NCBI GenBank assembly: GCA_014607495.2 | Contig: CP053170.1 | Span: 5,642,001-5,706,000 of the forward strand | Direction: 5' to 3' | Length of the DNA stretch: 64,000 bases | Origin: Carposina sasakii | Lineage: Eukaryota > Arthropoda > Insecta > Lepidoptera > Carposinidae | Translations under genes and position numbers: made by a program | Shown: positions 23,236 through 35,067 of the stretch, in pieces | Position numbering within the stretch: the stretch's first letter is position 1 | Layout: each line of letters opens with the position of its first letter | The notes under the pieces: model-generated | Told to the model about the DNA's origin: nothing | The model's input: the letters and a program-made list of their open reading frames with translations, nothing else | Databases searched by the model: none

Positions 23236-25378
23236 GGGGAAAGGTGTACATAATGATCCCCCTAAGGGAAAATGCTTACTGTATCCAAAATATTACAGTA
23301 AGACAAACATTGAATGAGCTTTGAATATATCATATAAATGCTGATATACTTGCATACGATTATTTTTAGTAGGTTGATTATCTATAGATTTGTTAGAGAT
23401 TTTCCAAAAGACTACTACAGGATCATTTTGTACACCCGGATGTCTAAAACGATCCCTAGGGTAGGGTCAAAATGAGCCCAGGGATCATTTTGTACTCCAA
23501 GTCTAAATAATTATCAAACTTACTTCTAGAATAGCTTTATTTAAAAAAACCTGATAATAATTAACAGTGCGGCTTAGTACTAAGGATTTGTCATAAATAT
23601 TTATAAGTATGACAAATTTTTCTCTTTTTTTATCTAAAACAAAAATATTAATCCTAAACTAACCTGAAATATCTCAATATTTAACAACATTCTTCCAAAG
23701 TAGTTTTTATCAAATAAATCTTTTGAATCTTTCTTCTAACGTAGTTTTAATAAAATAATCTCTTATAATCAGCAGTCTTGAATAATATCAACCATCACGA
23801 AGTATTTTGATGTTTATAATGTAGGTATTCATTTAGAAGTTTAATTGTTTCTTTATATTTTCGAAACGATCTCTGCAGAAGTCACATATAAAATCTTCTT
23901 CGTCATCATTATCGAGCCCGGCGCATGCTTCATGTCCCCATTTAAAACTTTTCATGTATTGGACCCAACCTTCTCCCACGTCATCTTTTGAATACGGTTC
24001 TGTGCAGAACATGCACTCGGCATCCTCTTCGGAAGATTCGGAATCATAAGTGTTCCTTTGTTTTTTTTAGTGTTTTTCTTACTGACCATTTTTCCTTTAC
24101 CAACTCCTTTTACTCGTATTAATAATTTTACAACTCCTTTTCTTTTACCAACTGCCTTTCCTTTACTAAACTCCTTATTCTTTACCAACTTCGTTTTCTT
24201 TACTGACTCCCTTTCCTTTACTTTTTTTTCAGGGATTGTTTTTACACTTTTATCTTTACGTGACCTTTGTTTTTCTTCTTTTTCATTTTTTCTGCATTTC
24301 CTCTTCTAAATAGTTTTTGTAAGATTTGTTAGTTAAAATTATGTATATTTTTTCTCCTTCTATTTTTGGCAAATGTCGAAGGTCATGTGGTGAAAATACT
24401 CCAAAAGATGTAGATGAATCTGAAGACCTAATTGAAGTAGATATCGGAACAATACCAATCTCTTGGGCTTGTGTAGATCTTGAATTAGGGACGAAATCAT
24501 TTCAGAAGCTAGGGTTTAAAGCGATTTAACGGGGGTAACTACTTGCACAGAAGACGGTTGGATTTCATAATTCACACACAATGAAGCTAATGAAGATTTG
24601 ATAGAGGTGTAAACTTGCTTAGAAGACAGCATAGCGAGCGATTGGTTTTTATCATTCTGACTGTAAATGAATTCAAGCGAGGATGGTTACCTGAAATATA
24701 CTCACTCTAATTATATATAAAATACACATATACACAAATCCTCACAAATATACATTACACATACACACATACATGACTCTTAGTTTATTTATTTTTTATT
24801 TAGGTTAACAAACATTTATATGCAACATAATTTATGATAGCAATGGTGGACACATTCTTTTATGCACATACCACATAGTTAAAGGTATCATAGAAAGGTA
24901 TATGTAATAATAAGTATTAACTGTGGATATTAGTTTTCAAATTGCCAAAATGTTAGGGGTAAAATGATTCCTGGGATCATTTTATACCGACAAAAGAGGA
25001 TCGTTTGACCCCAAATATAAAATTTACATAAATTGTCCAAACATAACCTCAAAACATAACCGTGGTGTCATCAAAACGTGCTTGAAATATTCTTGAATAT
25101 CAATAGGAACCACCAGTAACACTTTCATTCACAAATATACAAAACAATTTCAGCAATATAGCATTGATTTTATGCTTAACTTAGATTGAACACACAGATT
25201 TTTTATTTTTCGCAATAAATTGAAGGGTTATAGTCACACCACCATGACACTTTACTGGGCTACTGAGCAGGGTACGGGGAAGGCGTCAGCAAATAGATCG
25301 AGCGAGATGGCACTTTAGTTTATTCAGGATTAAAGGGAATCATTTTACCTCGAGGGATCATTTAGTACACCTTTCCCC
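23236..25378 (-). mobile_element. Pogo-like DNA transposon relic nested in the MITE
   Basis: 2,143 bp between TA duplications with short inverted ends GGGGAAAGGTGTAC and GTACACCTTTCCCC, each followed inside by ATGATCCC-like subterminal motifs that recur (23405-23500 and 24950-25010). It has no intact transposase. The minus strand around 24188-23850 carries a lysine-rich stretch and, after a frameshift, a C-terminal zinc-binding region (see next entry). Confidence 0.8.
23860..24188 (-). pseudogene. C-terminal remnant of a pogo/jerky-type transposase
   Basis: On the minus strand, KGKAVGKRKG-like basic repeats precede SEEDAECMFCTEPYSKDD, then WVQYMKSFKWGHEAC and DEEDFICDFC. The order CxxC, then H..C, then CxxC resembles the PHD-like zinc finger that often ends insect pogo-family transposases. 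The basic part and the finger are in different frames, so at least one frameshift is present, and the DDE domain is missing. Confidence 0.6.
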
Positions 25379-25399
25379 TACCCTTTCTGTTACACCCTG

Positions 25400-25617
25400 T
25401 AGAGGCTTTATCCACAGTGACTAGATGACATAATATGTTTATTTTTCAATGATTTTTCAAGATTGTATGAATATTTCTGAGTTGTATGTGAATTTCTCCA
25501 TACCTATCTGGAAAAATAATCATTTTCGAGTACCTACCTATCAACTTTTATAGGAATAGGTTTCCTATTACGGGGCTGTTTCATAACATAACATACCCCT
25601 TCTGTTACGCCCTGTAT
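25400..25617. repeat. Family B MITE, degenerate copy
   Basis: Carries the family's internal block (TTTTTCAAGATTGTATGAA) and a right end CCCCTTCTGTTACGCCCTG, but the left end is worn. It sits directly against the interrupted copy. Confidence 0.6.
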
Positions 25618-25653
25618 ATTTTTATAAACTAAATAAAACAATGTAATCTCCAG

Positions 25654-25796
25654 CACCAGAGCAGATATTCCGCGACTACTTCTTCGAGCTGATGCTACTA
25701 GTGGAGGCGGGCGGCGCCAGTGAAGCCAGTATCAAGGAGCTGGCCAGGCAGGCGGCCGATCTGGACCATGTGCCTGAATACGATATTAACGTTAGC
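25654..25796 (+). CDS. Nan-linked exon 18
   Basis: Joins exon 17 in phase 1 to read IPPAPEQIFRDYFFELMLLV, then EASIKELARQAADLDHVPEY. It looks helical and amphipathic, and could be a coiled coil. Acceptor TCTCCAG, donor GTAAGT, phase 0. Confidence 0.7.
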
Positions 25797-26115
25797 GTAA
25801 GTACTTACTTACATATCCACTTAGGTACCTACTACTTATAAGTAGGTACATACTGCTGCTTTAGGCCGAGTTCCCGAAATGGTGTAATAAATGCAGGATC
25901 ATAAAGGAGTACCCACAGCCACGTTTAGCTTAGCGGGGACAGGTTTAAATAATAAGTTGCTAGCCTATCGCCTGGGGGGAATGTCCGCGTGTTCTGTCGA
26001 CTCTTAAGACATGTATAAGCAAAATCTATAAGATTTGACAATGTAACCTAGTTGCGTATAGAATTATGTAACAGCGATGGCAAAGGAATGTCATGTCATC
26101 ATTACCCATTATCAG

Positions 26116-26254
26116 ACGGCCGCCAAGTCCGCCCGCAAGGTGGTAGCCGGCGCAGTGTCCGGCCTGTTCGGCGTAGCGGCGGACACGCCGGCGCCCGACT
26201 GCGGCTGGCGGCGCGACCGGCACGACCATAGCGACAGCGATGTCGGGATTGCTG
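26116..26254 (+). CDS. Nan-linked exon 19
   Basis: GC-rich against its surroundings. Encodes TAAKSARKVVAGAVSGLFGV, then CGWRRDRHDHSDSDVGIAG. Phase 0-1 with donor GTAGGC. The opposite strand is also open over the same GC-rich stretch, but lacks splice signals. Confidence 0.65.
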
Positions 26255-26780
26255 GTAGGCAGCTAATTTACACTACAGGGGAAATAGAAACTATAATCAA
26301 CTGTTTGGTTTTCTGGATTGTATGAATATTGCGGAGTAGGTATTTCAGTTGCTGTAAAAGTCACGTACCTACGAGTAGGTCCTATACTTATCTAGTTTTC
26401 AATATCTAGTCTTTATTTTTTGACAATAACTACTTACATAATGTTTTTTGTTACATTACACCCCTTTTTTGTTTGTTTTTGTTGTTGCTTTGCAATACAC
26501 CCTGATACAGCCTTAAGGGGTTCACAGCAAAGTTCGCAATGATCCAATGTTATCGATTCCGTTCCGTTCCCTTCAATAGAAACAAGGAGGGAATCATTAC
26601 GTAACAGCTTCTAAAGGAGATCAGTAACAAATTGCCGGCTTATCGCTTGAGAGAATTACCGAGTTTTTAGTCGACTCTTACGACATATGGGACGAGATGC
26701 GACTGATGTATTCTAGTGAAGACCCGCATGAGCACAGGATAGACGAAGTTATCTATTGTAATAATACATAAGTACTTTAG

Positions 26781-26878
26781 ATTCGGTGTTGCTGGGCCGA
26801 GCCTCCCGAGCGAGGCGAGCTCGTTCCGCTTCACGCAGGGCTGCGCCTCCACCTCCGCATCTGTATGTACCCGCCAGG
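26781..26878 (+). CDS. Possible cassette exon
   Basis: A GC-rich island ending in a GTAAGG donor. The frame that keeps phase 1 with both neighbours needs the acceptor at about 26815 and would add GELVPLHAGLRLHLRICMYP. Direct splicing of exon 19 to exon 20 is also in phase, so this could be optional or not an exon at all. Confidence 0.25.
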
Positions 26879-27139
26879 TAAGGTATTATTAAGAGATCTA
26901 TAAGTTAGCCAAATGGGACTTTCTTTGCCTTACTTCCTGAGGAAACATGGTGTTAGCAACAAATTATTTCGGAACGTAGCGTTTAGATTAATCGGGTGGC
27001 AGCACTGTGCGTTGACTTAGAACGCAGCGATACCAGTCTGTCGGGTGGCAGTACTGCTGTTTAGATAGCGCTGATTGGTCAAGCGTGGCATTGGCCGGCC
27101 AATGGCCATACAATCGGGTGAACGGAAGTCACGACATAT

Positions 27140-27340
27140 ATTTGCCTGCCCAGGAATGTACACCAGCGTACTTCGCGTAAAATACTTCGTGTACCGGAAT
27201 TCGTGTAAGAAAAATACGCGAAGTACGCTGCGTCAATTCCAGACACGTGCCGGATTTCGTTACCGGACTTCGTCGCATACGCGAAGTATTCTGTCGCGAA
27301 TTCCGGTTACACAAAGTACGCCAGTGTACAAAATACATGA
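27140..27340. repeat. Inverted repeat of TACGCGAAGTACG type
   Basis: GTACACCAGCGTACTTCGCG at the left and its imperfect inverse at the right (AAGTACGCCAGTGTAC) enclose several more ACTTCGCGTA/TACGCGAAGT copies. A related element lies at 37722-37905. Confidence 0.55.
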
Positions 27341-28312
27341 ACTGTCATGACCTTTCCTCGCCCCTCACCTCGTCATCCCCGCCAGGTCATCGAGTCCGGA
27401 AAATGGCGACAATTTAGGGTTACCACTAATATAAATATTAGTAGAAATGATTTGAGCCTATCTCTTTCTAACCAACTAGCTCTCTATAAAACTATCTCGC
27501 TCGATTTTAGACTAAAATTTATAAACAAAGAGAATATAATCACTATGTTTTATAAACACTAATGAAATCCATGCATATATTTTGTTGTCGATTTGCATTA
27601 TGTCATTCATAGAGGAAAATGTCATTGCATCAGTTTTCCTTCTAAATGTCTGTTTTTTGATTATTTTTATCTAAAAATCTCGAGAAAACTGTTTTAAAAC
27701 TTTATACGTCCCCATAGGAATACTTATGAATGAAATTAAGTAATGTACACGACGCAGTAGGCACAAAAATAGTTTCTGTGCAATGATTATGATGTTTAAA
27801 CCCCGTACTTCGGAGAGGTAAGTTGTTGTTTAAGCGTACCTAATTAGATTTATTTGAAGAAAGTACATAATGTAGAGAGACTATGTATGATGCAAATACA
27901 AAAACAGGTTAGTTAAGTAAAGTTCTCTAATTCTCTATACACCCAAAAACAGCAAATGTACCTACGTAAAGCATGCCTTGTGAACCATTGAAGCTAGTTA
28001 TAATGTCCAAATACCAATAAAATTCCGCCCTAGTACATAATAACTAGCAAAAAATGCATGTTACCTATTGTATTAGTAGGTTAGGTATCTACCTTACAAT
28101 GAAGTGAGATTCAGTATTTGGTAAGTATTCTTAAACATTAAACTAGCTTTGGGATTTTGTACCTACATTCCTTGTTTGCCGTAAGTGTCAACTGAGAAAG
28201 TTGGGCATACTCGGCCATTCGGCTATGCTAAATGTGGTTGTGGGATCTCCTTTAGGATCCTGCAGTTCTTGCTACCCCAATGTATTAACTATAGTTACTC
28301 CCAAGTAGCATG

Positions 28313-28449
28313 ACCTGCAAAACACGATATGATAAACCGATTTATCGACATTTAGCCTGTCAAATTACGATAAATATAGCCGCCATGTTGAATTTTGTAT
28401 AGACGATACAATATCGTACAATACGATATCCACGATGCGTGGTCATGTG
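28313..28449 (+). repeat. Small MITE, copy 1 of a pair
   Basis: The ends AGTAGCATGACC and GGTCATG are inverted repeats, with an internal CGATATNGTAAACCGATTTATCG-like segment. The same element occurs inverted at 51191-51328 in the PSI gene. Confidence 0.65.
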
Positions 28450-28549
28450 CATTGATAATGTGACATCAGCACTCTAAGATGATGCAAAAGCATCCCAAGG
28501 ATAAAATTCTAACTAAGTAATCATACTTAAATGCTTTCTTTTTCTTTAG

Positions 28550-28621
28550 GACCAAAAGGGGTGAAAGAGGAAGGCTTTTCATTCCAGCAACAGTCCAAAA
28601 TTGATTTGGCTGGGCTGTACA
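28550..28621 (+). CDS. Nan-linked exon 20
   Basis: Acceptor TTCTTTAG after a strong pyrimidine tract. Encodes GPKGVKEEGFSFQQQSKIDL and AGLYS in phase 1-1. It joins exon 19 in frame; the next recognised exon (38350) needs a different phase. Confidence 0.65.
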
Positions 28622-29164
28622 GTAAGTTGATGACTTGATGAGTAAAATAATGTACCCGTACAAGCATAGTTGCAATCTAGGAAGATTTTTAGATTCTTAA
28701 TACTAATAAGAACTTTGACAAGACATATAAATATCAGTCAATAATATTAATCTTTATTTTAAAGACTTGGAGAAAATGCATCTAATATTATGTGTGGTTC
28801 ATCAAGTGCCTACCATTTTTAGACCTAGGTACCTAGTCACATATGATAAAGTCTGAAATGAATATTGCAACCAATGTATTGTAATAATAAAAGACTAAAA
28901 TACATATGTACTTACCCTTTTTTATTTTTTATCTAAAACCAAATTATTATTACGATGTATGCATTATAGGTACATACATTACACATGTTTTTAATCTTAA
29001 AATATTGCTGCAGTAAAACATCAGTCACTAGTTGCTAGCTTGTTGCCTGAGAGAATGCCCCTAACAAAAGAATGAAACATAAGGTGTCTACTGATAGACT
29101 TATACCACTTGACTTAGCATTGTCCAAACTATCACCTTTCTGGATACTGGATATACATCATCAT

Positions 29165-29420
29165 CATCAGCTTATTACAGTCCACTGCTCGACGTAGGCC
29201 TCCCCCAGGGCATGCCACAAGACTGCCATGGAGGGTATTTGCCCATAGTCACCACGCTGGGCAGGCGGGTTGGTGACCGCAGTTTATATTTTGGACTATG
29301 TTGTCAATACGGGAGGCGCTGCTTCCTTCTCCTGGAAACCCTTAATCGCCTCATACGATACCCACGGGCAGACATGGGGTGGTATGAATTCTACTCTGCC
29401 GGCACCACGCGGCCATACAT
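29165..29420. repeat. Dispersed lepidopteran-type repeat, copy 1
   Basis: Begins CATCATCAGC, with TCCACTGCT, ACGTAGGCCTCCCCC and GCCACAAGACTGCCATGG, and ends at GGCACCACGCGGCC. A nearly identical copy lies at 51388-51645. Inverted or partial copies are at 17060-17278, 38770-38985, 39440-39522, 47660-47730 and 52865-53030. The open frames inside are not genes. Confidence 0.75.
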
Positions 29421-29840
29421 ACACTGATAAAAATCACATCTCTTTCCCAGGGTAGAAAGAGTTCATGAATCTCCAGTTATACTTATGAACCTTTCTCTTA
29501 AATCAATATCTATTTTTTAAAAACCGCTTTGAAATATGTCGCAGAGTTTAAAAAATCTATGGCATACATAGGGACAGCCAGACAGCGGAACAACTTTGTT
29601 TGTAATGTGTATGTATGGACATTACTGTATACATAAATCTCTTTACTATATGTATTTACCATATTTAACAGTTCATATATACCTAGTTATCATTGTGTGT
29701 GGGAGTATGAGCACACAAGCGCGTTCAAGTCATGAAAACAATTATAAATTAAAAGCCACTATGGATTGTAAAACAGGTTATAAAAGTAATAAATCAATAA
29801 AACTGCATTTATGTATCTGTTTAGAATATAATATATAGGT

Positions 29841-31545
29841 ATGAGGGAGGACACAAAGCTCGATGAGCTGGAAGAGGAAATGAGTAAGTTGCGGTGGGAT
29901 ATTGTAGGGTTATCTGAGGTCCGAAGACAGGGAGAGGATACGATAACCCTGAAATCTGGCAACTTACTCTACCACCGGGAAGGTGATCATAAGTCCCAGG
30001 GTGGTGTTGGGTTTATCGTCCACAAGTCCCTCGTAAACAGCATCAAATCCATCACGAGTGTGTCGAGCAGGGTAGCATACCTGATACTCAAAGTATCAAA
30101 AAGGTACTCGTTGAAGGTCATCCAGGTATATGCGCCGACCTCGACGCATCCTGATGACGATGTGGAGGTTATGTATGAGGACATAAGTACAGCCATACAT
30201 ACCTCTAAAACTCATTTCTGTGTTGTTATGGGGGACTTCAATGCGAAACTGGGCAAGCGGGGTGAGAATGAGTTGAAAGTGGGACAATTTGGATCCGGCG
30301 ACAGGAACCCCAGGGGCCAGAGGCTGGCCGATTTTCTAGAGATGGAGGGACTCTTTATGATGAACTCCTTCTTCAAGAAGCCGCCTCATAGGAAATGGAC
30401 TTGGCTCCATCCCAACAAGCACACGAGTCTCGTTCAGATAGACTTCATATTGACCACCGATAGACGGATATTCAATGATGTCTCAGTGATCAACACGGTG
30501 AAAACCGGTAGCGATCACCGAATGGTTCGAGGCACATTGAATATTAATGTCAAACGGGAGAGATCACGACTAGTGAATTCTACACTCCGACCCTCATCCG
30601 TGCACATTCAAAACCCCGAGAGCTTTCAACTCGAGCTGACAAACCGCTTTGCTTGCCTAGAGGATTGCATGTCAGTGGACGATATAAATAACAGGCTGGT
30701 AGAAACTGTCCACACGTTGGGGTCTAAATTCTTTAGACCTAACCGTAGAAATAGACCCCAGAAACTAACTGGTCATACCCTCAACCTCATGGCGGAAAGG
30801 CGCGCAATGTCTCTACAGTCCTCTGATGACGCTGAAGCATATCGGCAGCTCAATAGACGTATCTCCAAGTCTCTGCGACACGACATCCGCAGCTTTAATA
30901 CTCGCTGCGTTAAGGAGACAATAGAGCGAAACCAAGGCTCCAAAGTATTCGCAAGAGAATTATCTATTGGGCAGAGCCAGTTGACGAAGCTGAAGACAGA
31001 GGACGGCAGTGTAGCGTCTACCATACCAGAGGTGCTAAGGGAGATTGAGAGGTTCTATGGACAGCTATATACCTCGGTCGCTAAACCTGTTAGATTAGGC
31101 AAAGACCCAAGAGCCAAGCTCACCCGACACTATACTGAAGACATCCCGGATATCAGCCTGTACGAGATTAGAACTGCCCTTAAACAACTCAAAAACAACA
31201 AAGCGCCGGGTGACGATGGAATTACATCAGAGCTACTAAGAGCGGGTGGAACTCCGGTACTGAAGGTCCTCCAAAGGCTCTTCAATTCCGTCCTGCTCGA
31301 AGGTGTAACGCCGGAAGCATGGAACAGAAGTGTGGTGGTGCTGTTCTTTAAAAAAGGCGATAAAGCCTTGCTGAAGAACTATGGACCCATCTCGCTTCTG
31401 AGCCATGTCTACAAGTTGTTTTCAAGGGTAATCACGAATCGTCTTGCTCGCAGGTTTGATGACTTCCAGCCTCCCGAATAAGCCGGTTTCCGAAAAGGGT
31501 TTAGTACCATAGATCATATCCATACGCTACGGCAGATTAGAAAAA
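29841..31545 (+). mobile_element. RTE-clade LINE, internal fragment
   Basis: The open frame 29841-31481 encodes an endonuclease (GDFNAKLG, IDFILTTDRR and GSDHRMV motifs) followed by the start of a reverse transcriptase (LKNNKAPGDDGITSELL, then KKGDKALLKNYGPISLL). A TAA interrupts the frame at 31479-31481, in what should be PPEQAGFRKGFST, and the frame is still recognisable beyond it to about 31545. There the homology stops before the catalytic YADD box. It is therefore truncated at both ends and cannot move by itself. Confidence 0.85.
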
Positions 31546-31727
31546 TAGGGGTTTTCGTAAAATTGAATTAACTATAAATAAACATATATAATAAATAAAC
31601 GTTTTTAGAAAAATTGAATTTATTAAAGCACAAGTCTTGGACGGGATCCTGCTGCCGTGATTGCGAGTTGTATACTGAGGTGTCAGAGAGTGGCAAAAGT
31701 GTACCGGTTTTATCGCCTGTACTACAG

Positions 31728-32160
31728 AGGAATTTCGGGAAATCCGTTCTTAGTACTCCCTCGCAGTCCCTAATAAACGTAGGTACAGATCTGATTTCAA
31801 ATACATATGTATCGCGGTTGTCGTAAAAAAATTAATTGCCGTTTATCCCATTCCCGTGGGAATTTCGGGAAATCCGTACCTAGTGCTTCCTCCGGGTCCC
31901 AAATGAACATATATGCCCAACTTCAGATCCATATGTATAGCGGTTTCCGTAAAAATTATGAATTCCCGTTTGTCCCCTTCCCGTGGGAATTTCGGGAAAT
32001 CCGTTTTTAGTCCTCCCTCGCTGTCCCCAATTAGTCCTCCCTCGCTGTCCCCAATGAACATATATGCCCGATTTCAGCTTCATATGTATAGAGGTTTTCG
32101 TAAAAAATATAGAATTCCCGTTGGTCGCCTTCCCGTGGGAATATCGGGAAATTCTAATAG
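31728..32160. repeat. Minisatellite-like tandem repeat, about 128-bp unit
   Basis: Four units beginning at about 31728, 31857, 31985 and 32136 each start with GGAATTTCGGGAAATCCG or a close variant. The third unit is longer because a 23-bp segment (TTAGTCCTCCCTCGCTGTCC...) is doubled at about 32008-32054. Confidence 0.8.
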
Positions 32161-32290
32161 CCTATGTTCATCCAGGTCTAAGAAGGATTCCTACGGTGAA
32201 AGAATTTTTGAAATCGGTCCAGTAGTTTCGGAGCCTATTCGCTGCAAACAATCAATAAAAGTTTACCTCTTTATAATATTAGTATAGATA
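32161..32290 (+). repeat. Retroelement-type 3' tail
   Basis: GAAATCGGTCCAGTAGTTTC, and further on TTTATAATATTAGTATAGAT, resembles the 3' tails shared by many lepidopteran RTE-type LINEs and SINEs. It may be the 3' end of the LINE whose interior lies just upstream. Confidence 0.45.
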
Positions 32291-34003
32291 TGCTACAGCC
32301 AGCCGTAGAAAGACATTCGTCGCCCTGTTGTCAAAGAAATTTTAATCATTCTGCCACGGATGTGTGGCTACAAAAAAACAACTATGCCAATAAATAAAAT
32401 AACAAATATAGGCCATTGTGTGTTTACTATTAGCTTACTTATCTCTTCTTAGTTTGTAATTTATAAAAGGATTAAGGATTAAAGGATGAGATTATACACA
32501 CATTTGACACGCCACGTGATAACACGCCGAAAATATTATATGAGTATGAGTGTGGGGACAAAAAAAACATAAATGAAGTTGAGTTGACCCAAGAGATTTG
32601 GTAACTCCTCTTGTTGACCCTTACTTATAATGGTGATTCGGCGGGAAAAGCTGGAAGAGAGTGGGTGTGATTTGCTTGTGAAAATAAAAATTATTATGTG
32701 TCCGTAAAGTAATGTTTTCTAGTAGATTTATATTTTGTATACTTATAATGTGAATCTAGCGCATGTGTATGGTTTTATATGCGGATAAGCTAAGTAAAAC
32801 TTTAGTCGGAATTCGATCTCTTCATGGGCTCATGTAAGTTGTTTCTGAAATTTATTTTGATTTTGACTAATTTTACACTCATTCTTGAGGTTTTTCTTGA
32901 CGTTTCCATTCATCATCATCATTATCATCCGTCATGAATTCAGAAATCATTTTCTAAAGACATTGGCTGTATAGGCTTAATTCCCCTTAAATAAACAAAA
33001 AAAACTACTTAGTTTGTGGTTGACTGACAAAATGGTTGACGGTTGGTTGTTTATATAGTGCATACTTTATTTTAATTGAAAATAGTTTTGTTTTTGCTTA
33101 TTATTTATGTTCAGTAATATTGTCAGATTGACTACTATTAATAAATCTCCTGTATCTACAACAAAATAATAGGTATGTATATTATCTAATGTTTTATTTA
33201 CCCTCGTTCGGAACTTCACAAGAATACATCATCAGATGCTCTTTCCGTGCATGTATGTAGTAAGAGTAGACCTTTGAGTACTAAGGAATACAGAGGCGTT
33301 TTCTCAGGAGATATTCTAGAAAGTTGCCAATTATTTACAGCAGGCTCCTCCATGCAAACGAGTCTAAAATATCCAACAGTCCTAGCAACATAACAATATA
33401 ACAAAAACTATTTCATGTTATCTAATTAAATGTATTTTTAATATTATATGTATGTGGAATTAATAGGTATGCATTAATGTTTACTGTAATAAGTAACATT
33501 AAATTAAGTAAAGGAAGGGATAGTGAAGTGGACTTTGTTATGTGCAGTTTGTTTGCAGTATAAATATTGCTGCTGTGCATGTGACTGGCTGTAGTGGAGA
33601 GGCGAGGCATAGGTGATGGATGTTACGTAAACGTTAGCTAGTGGTTTGTTCATGTTGCTTTCACAGCGACAAAGTCATTCTACATTGAAAATATCATCCC
33701 TTTGTTATTTCTTAATCATTATCACCTACCTTGTGTATGTCATGTAATATTACAGATATATTTCGTTGAAAGCACATTCCATATACAATTAATATGATGC
33801 TTGATAGTGAACACAAGTTTGTCAGTTGCAGCATCAGCAGAATAACTCCGGGACGCTTCAATTGCACCATGTTTATATGGGTCACACTTGGCTCCTTTTA
33901 TTGTTCTAATAACATATTTTATGTAAATTATACTTAATGATTACAATGTGTTTATTTACATCCTTATTTCATTTAGGTACCTACAGTAACCCTATTTCCT
34001 ATT
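32291..34003. other. AT-rich part of the long nan-linked intron
   Basis: I see no exon, and no repeat family shared with the rest of the window except a weak GACACG-rich patch near 32500 that recalls the element at 8138. Confidence 0.4.
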
Positions 34004-34004
34004 A

Positions 34005-35051
34005 GTGATGTGCAGGATCTTTAAAAATGTATATCGGCAGATAAGGATCCGAATATGGATATTTGATGTCAATATCCGAGGATACGGATGTTATCTTTCT
34101 TATGCAGTCGGTGTCGGTGCGCGACTGATAAATACCTACCTAATTAAAAAAAAAAACATTTAATTCAAATTTAAATAAGTTTTGTTTACTTAGTAAAAGG
34201 TGATCATATGATCACCTTTTAGTAACTTTTTATAATATCAATCTCATTAAGAAGATAGTTGATTGTGCACCTTTGAGTTATTTTGTATCTATACAACTAT
34301 CTGATAACTAACTACAACTTTTGCCACATAAAGGAGCCAAATATATAGGGTGAAAGTGACAGCTAGGCAAATATTGATATGCTGAATTCAGTAATTCTTA
34401 CCATGATTTTGAGGCGAAAACCACTGAAAATTTTCCAAAACCTACTTAAAACCACATTATTTAAAAAAAATATGAAAAAAGTCTTAAAATTTTGGAATTT
34501 TCCGACTTTTTTCATACATATATGTTTATTTTTTAAATAGTGTGGTTCGTTTAAGTAGGTTTTAGATAATGACTTAAAAACAACATTTTTACATAATACT
34601 TATATGGATAATTTTCCAAATATATTGCTCTCATAAAAGTTCAATTAACTGATCAACCCCAAAGGAGCCACAAGTGATCCAAAAAACAGCAATGTATCAC
34701 AAAATAACCAATAAGCCCATTTAACTAATCACAGGATCGCCCAATACAGTTGGCGCGGAAAGAAGATTATTGCAAATAATCTAATTAAAAATGCATTTCC
34801 TGCGAGTACAGTCGTTTAACTCAAAACAATGGTACTCGTTCAGTATTTCATTATTTGCCTAGCTGTCACACACCCTGTATATGATTTTAAAATTATTTTA
34901 TTGCTACCTAAGCACCTATTTAAAGAATTTCATCTATAAATTCAAAAATAATAAGGTAAGTATATCCGTAAAAGATCCACACAAAAAGTAATGGATACGG
35001 ATCTTCATTTTGCTTCGGATATCCGCGGATACGGAAACGGACATCCGGCAC
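34005..35051. mobile_element. hAT-like element containing another insertion
   Basis: The ends TAGTGATGTGC and GCACATCGCTA are inverted repeats typical of hAT elements. The flanks TTTCCTAT and CTTCCTAT match at 7 of 8 bases, as expected for an 8-bp target duplication. ATCCGNGGATACGGAT motifs recur near both ends. A 532-bp element occupies its middle. Confidence 0.6.
34346..34877. repeat. 532-bp MITE nested in the hAT-like element
   Basis: Bounded by TA. The ends TAGGGTGAAAGTGACAGCTA and the inverse of the right end (CAGGGTGTGTGACAGCTAGG) agree for about 25 bases. An internal hairpin (TATGAAAAAAGTC and its inverse) lies at 34468-34517. Confidence 0.7.
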
Positions 35052-35067
35052 ATCGCTACTTCCTATA

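Larger units (their letters stand above)
22995..25399. repeat. Palindromic MITE family B, copy 2, interrupted
   Basis: The left 241 bp (22995-23235) and the final 19 bp (25381-25399) form a complete 260-bp family B element. It is split by a 2.1-kb insertion at a TA that is duplicated (23234-23235 and 25379-25380). Confidence 0.85.

Noticed and set aside
24058..24309. Phe/Leu/Thr-rich open frame resembling a membrane protein
   Set aside because: Antisense of the lysine-rich part of the pogo-like remnant.
29212..29455. Two overlapping frames in the dispersed repeat
   Set aside because: The same frames recur in the copy at 51388-51645, so they come from repeat sequence.
31728..32160. CRISPR-like spaced repeats
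   Set aside because: Units are contiguous tandem repeats of about 128 bp with no unique spacers, in a eukaryotic context.
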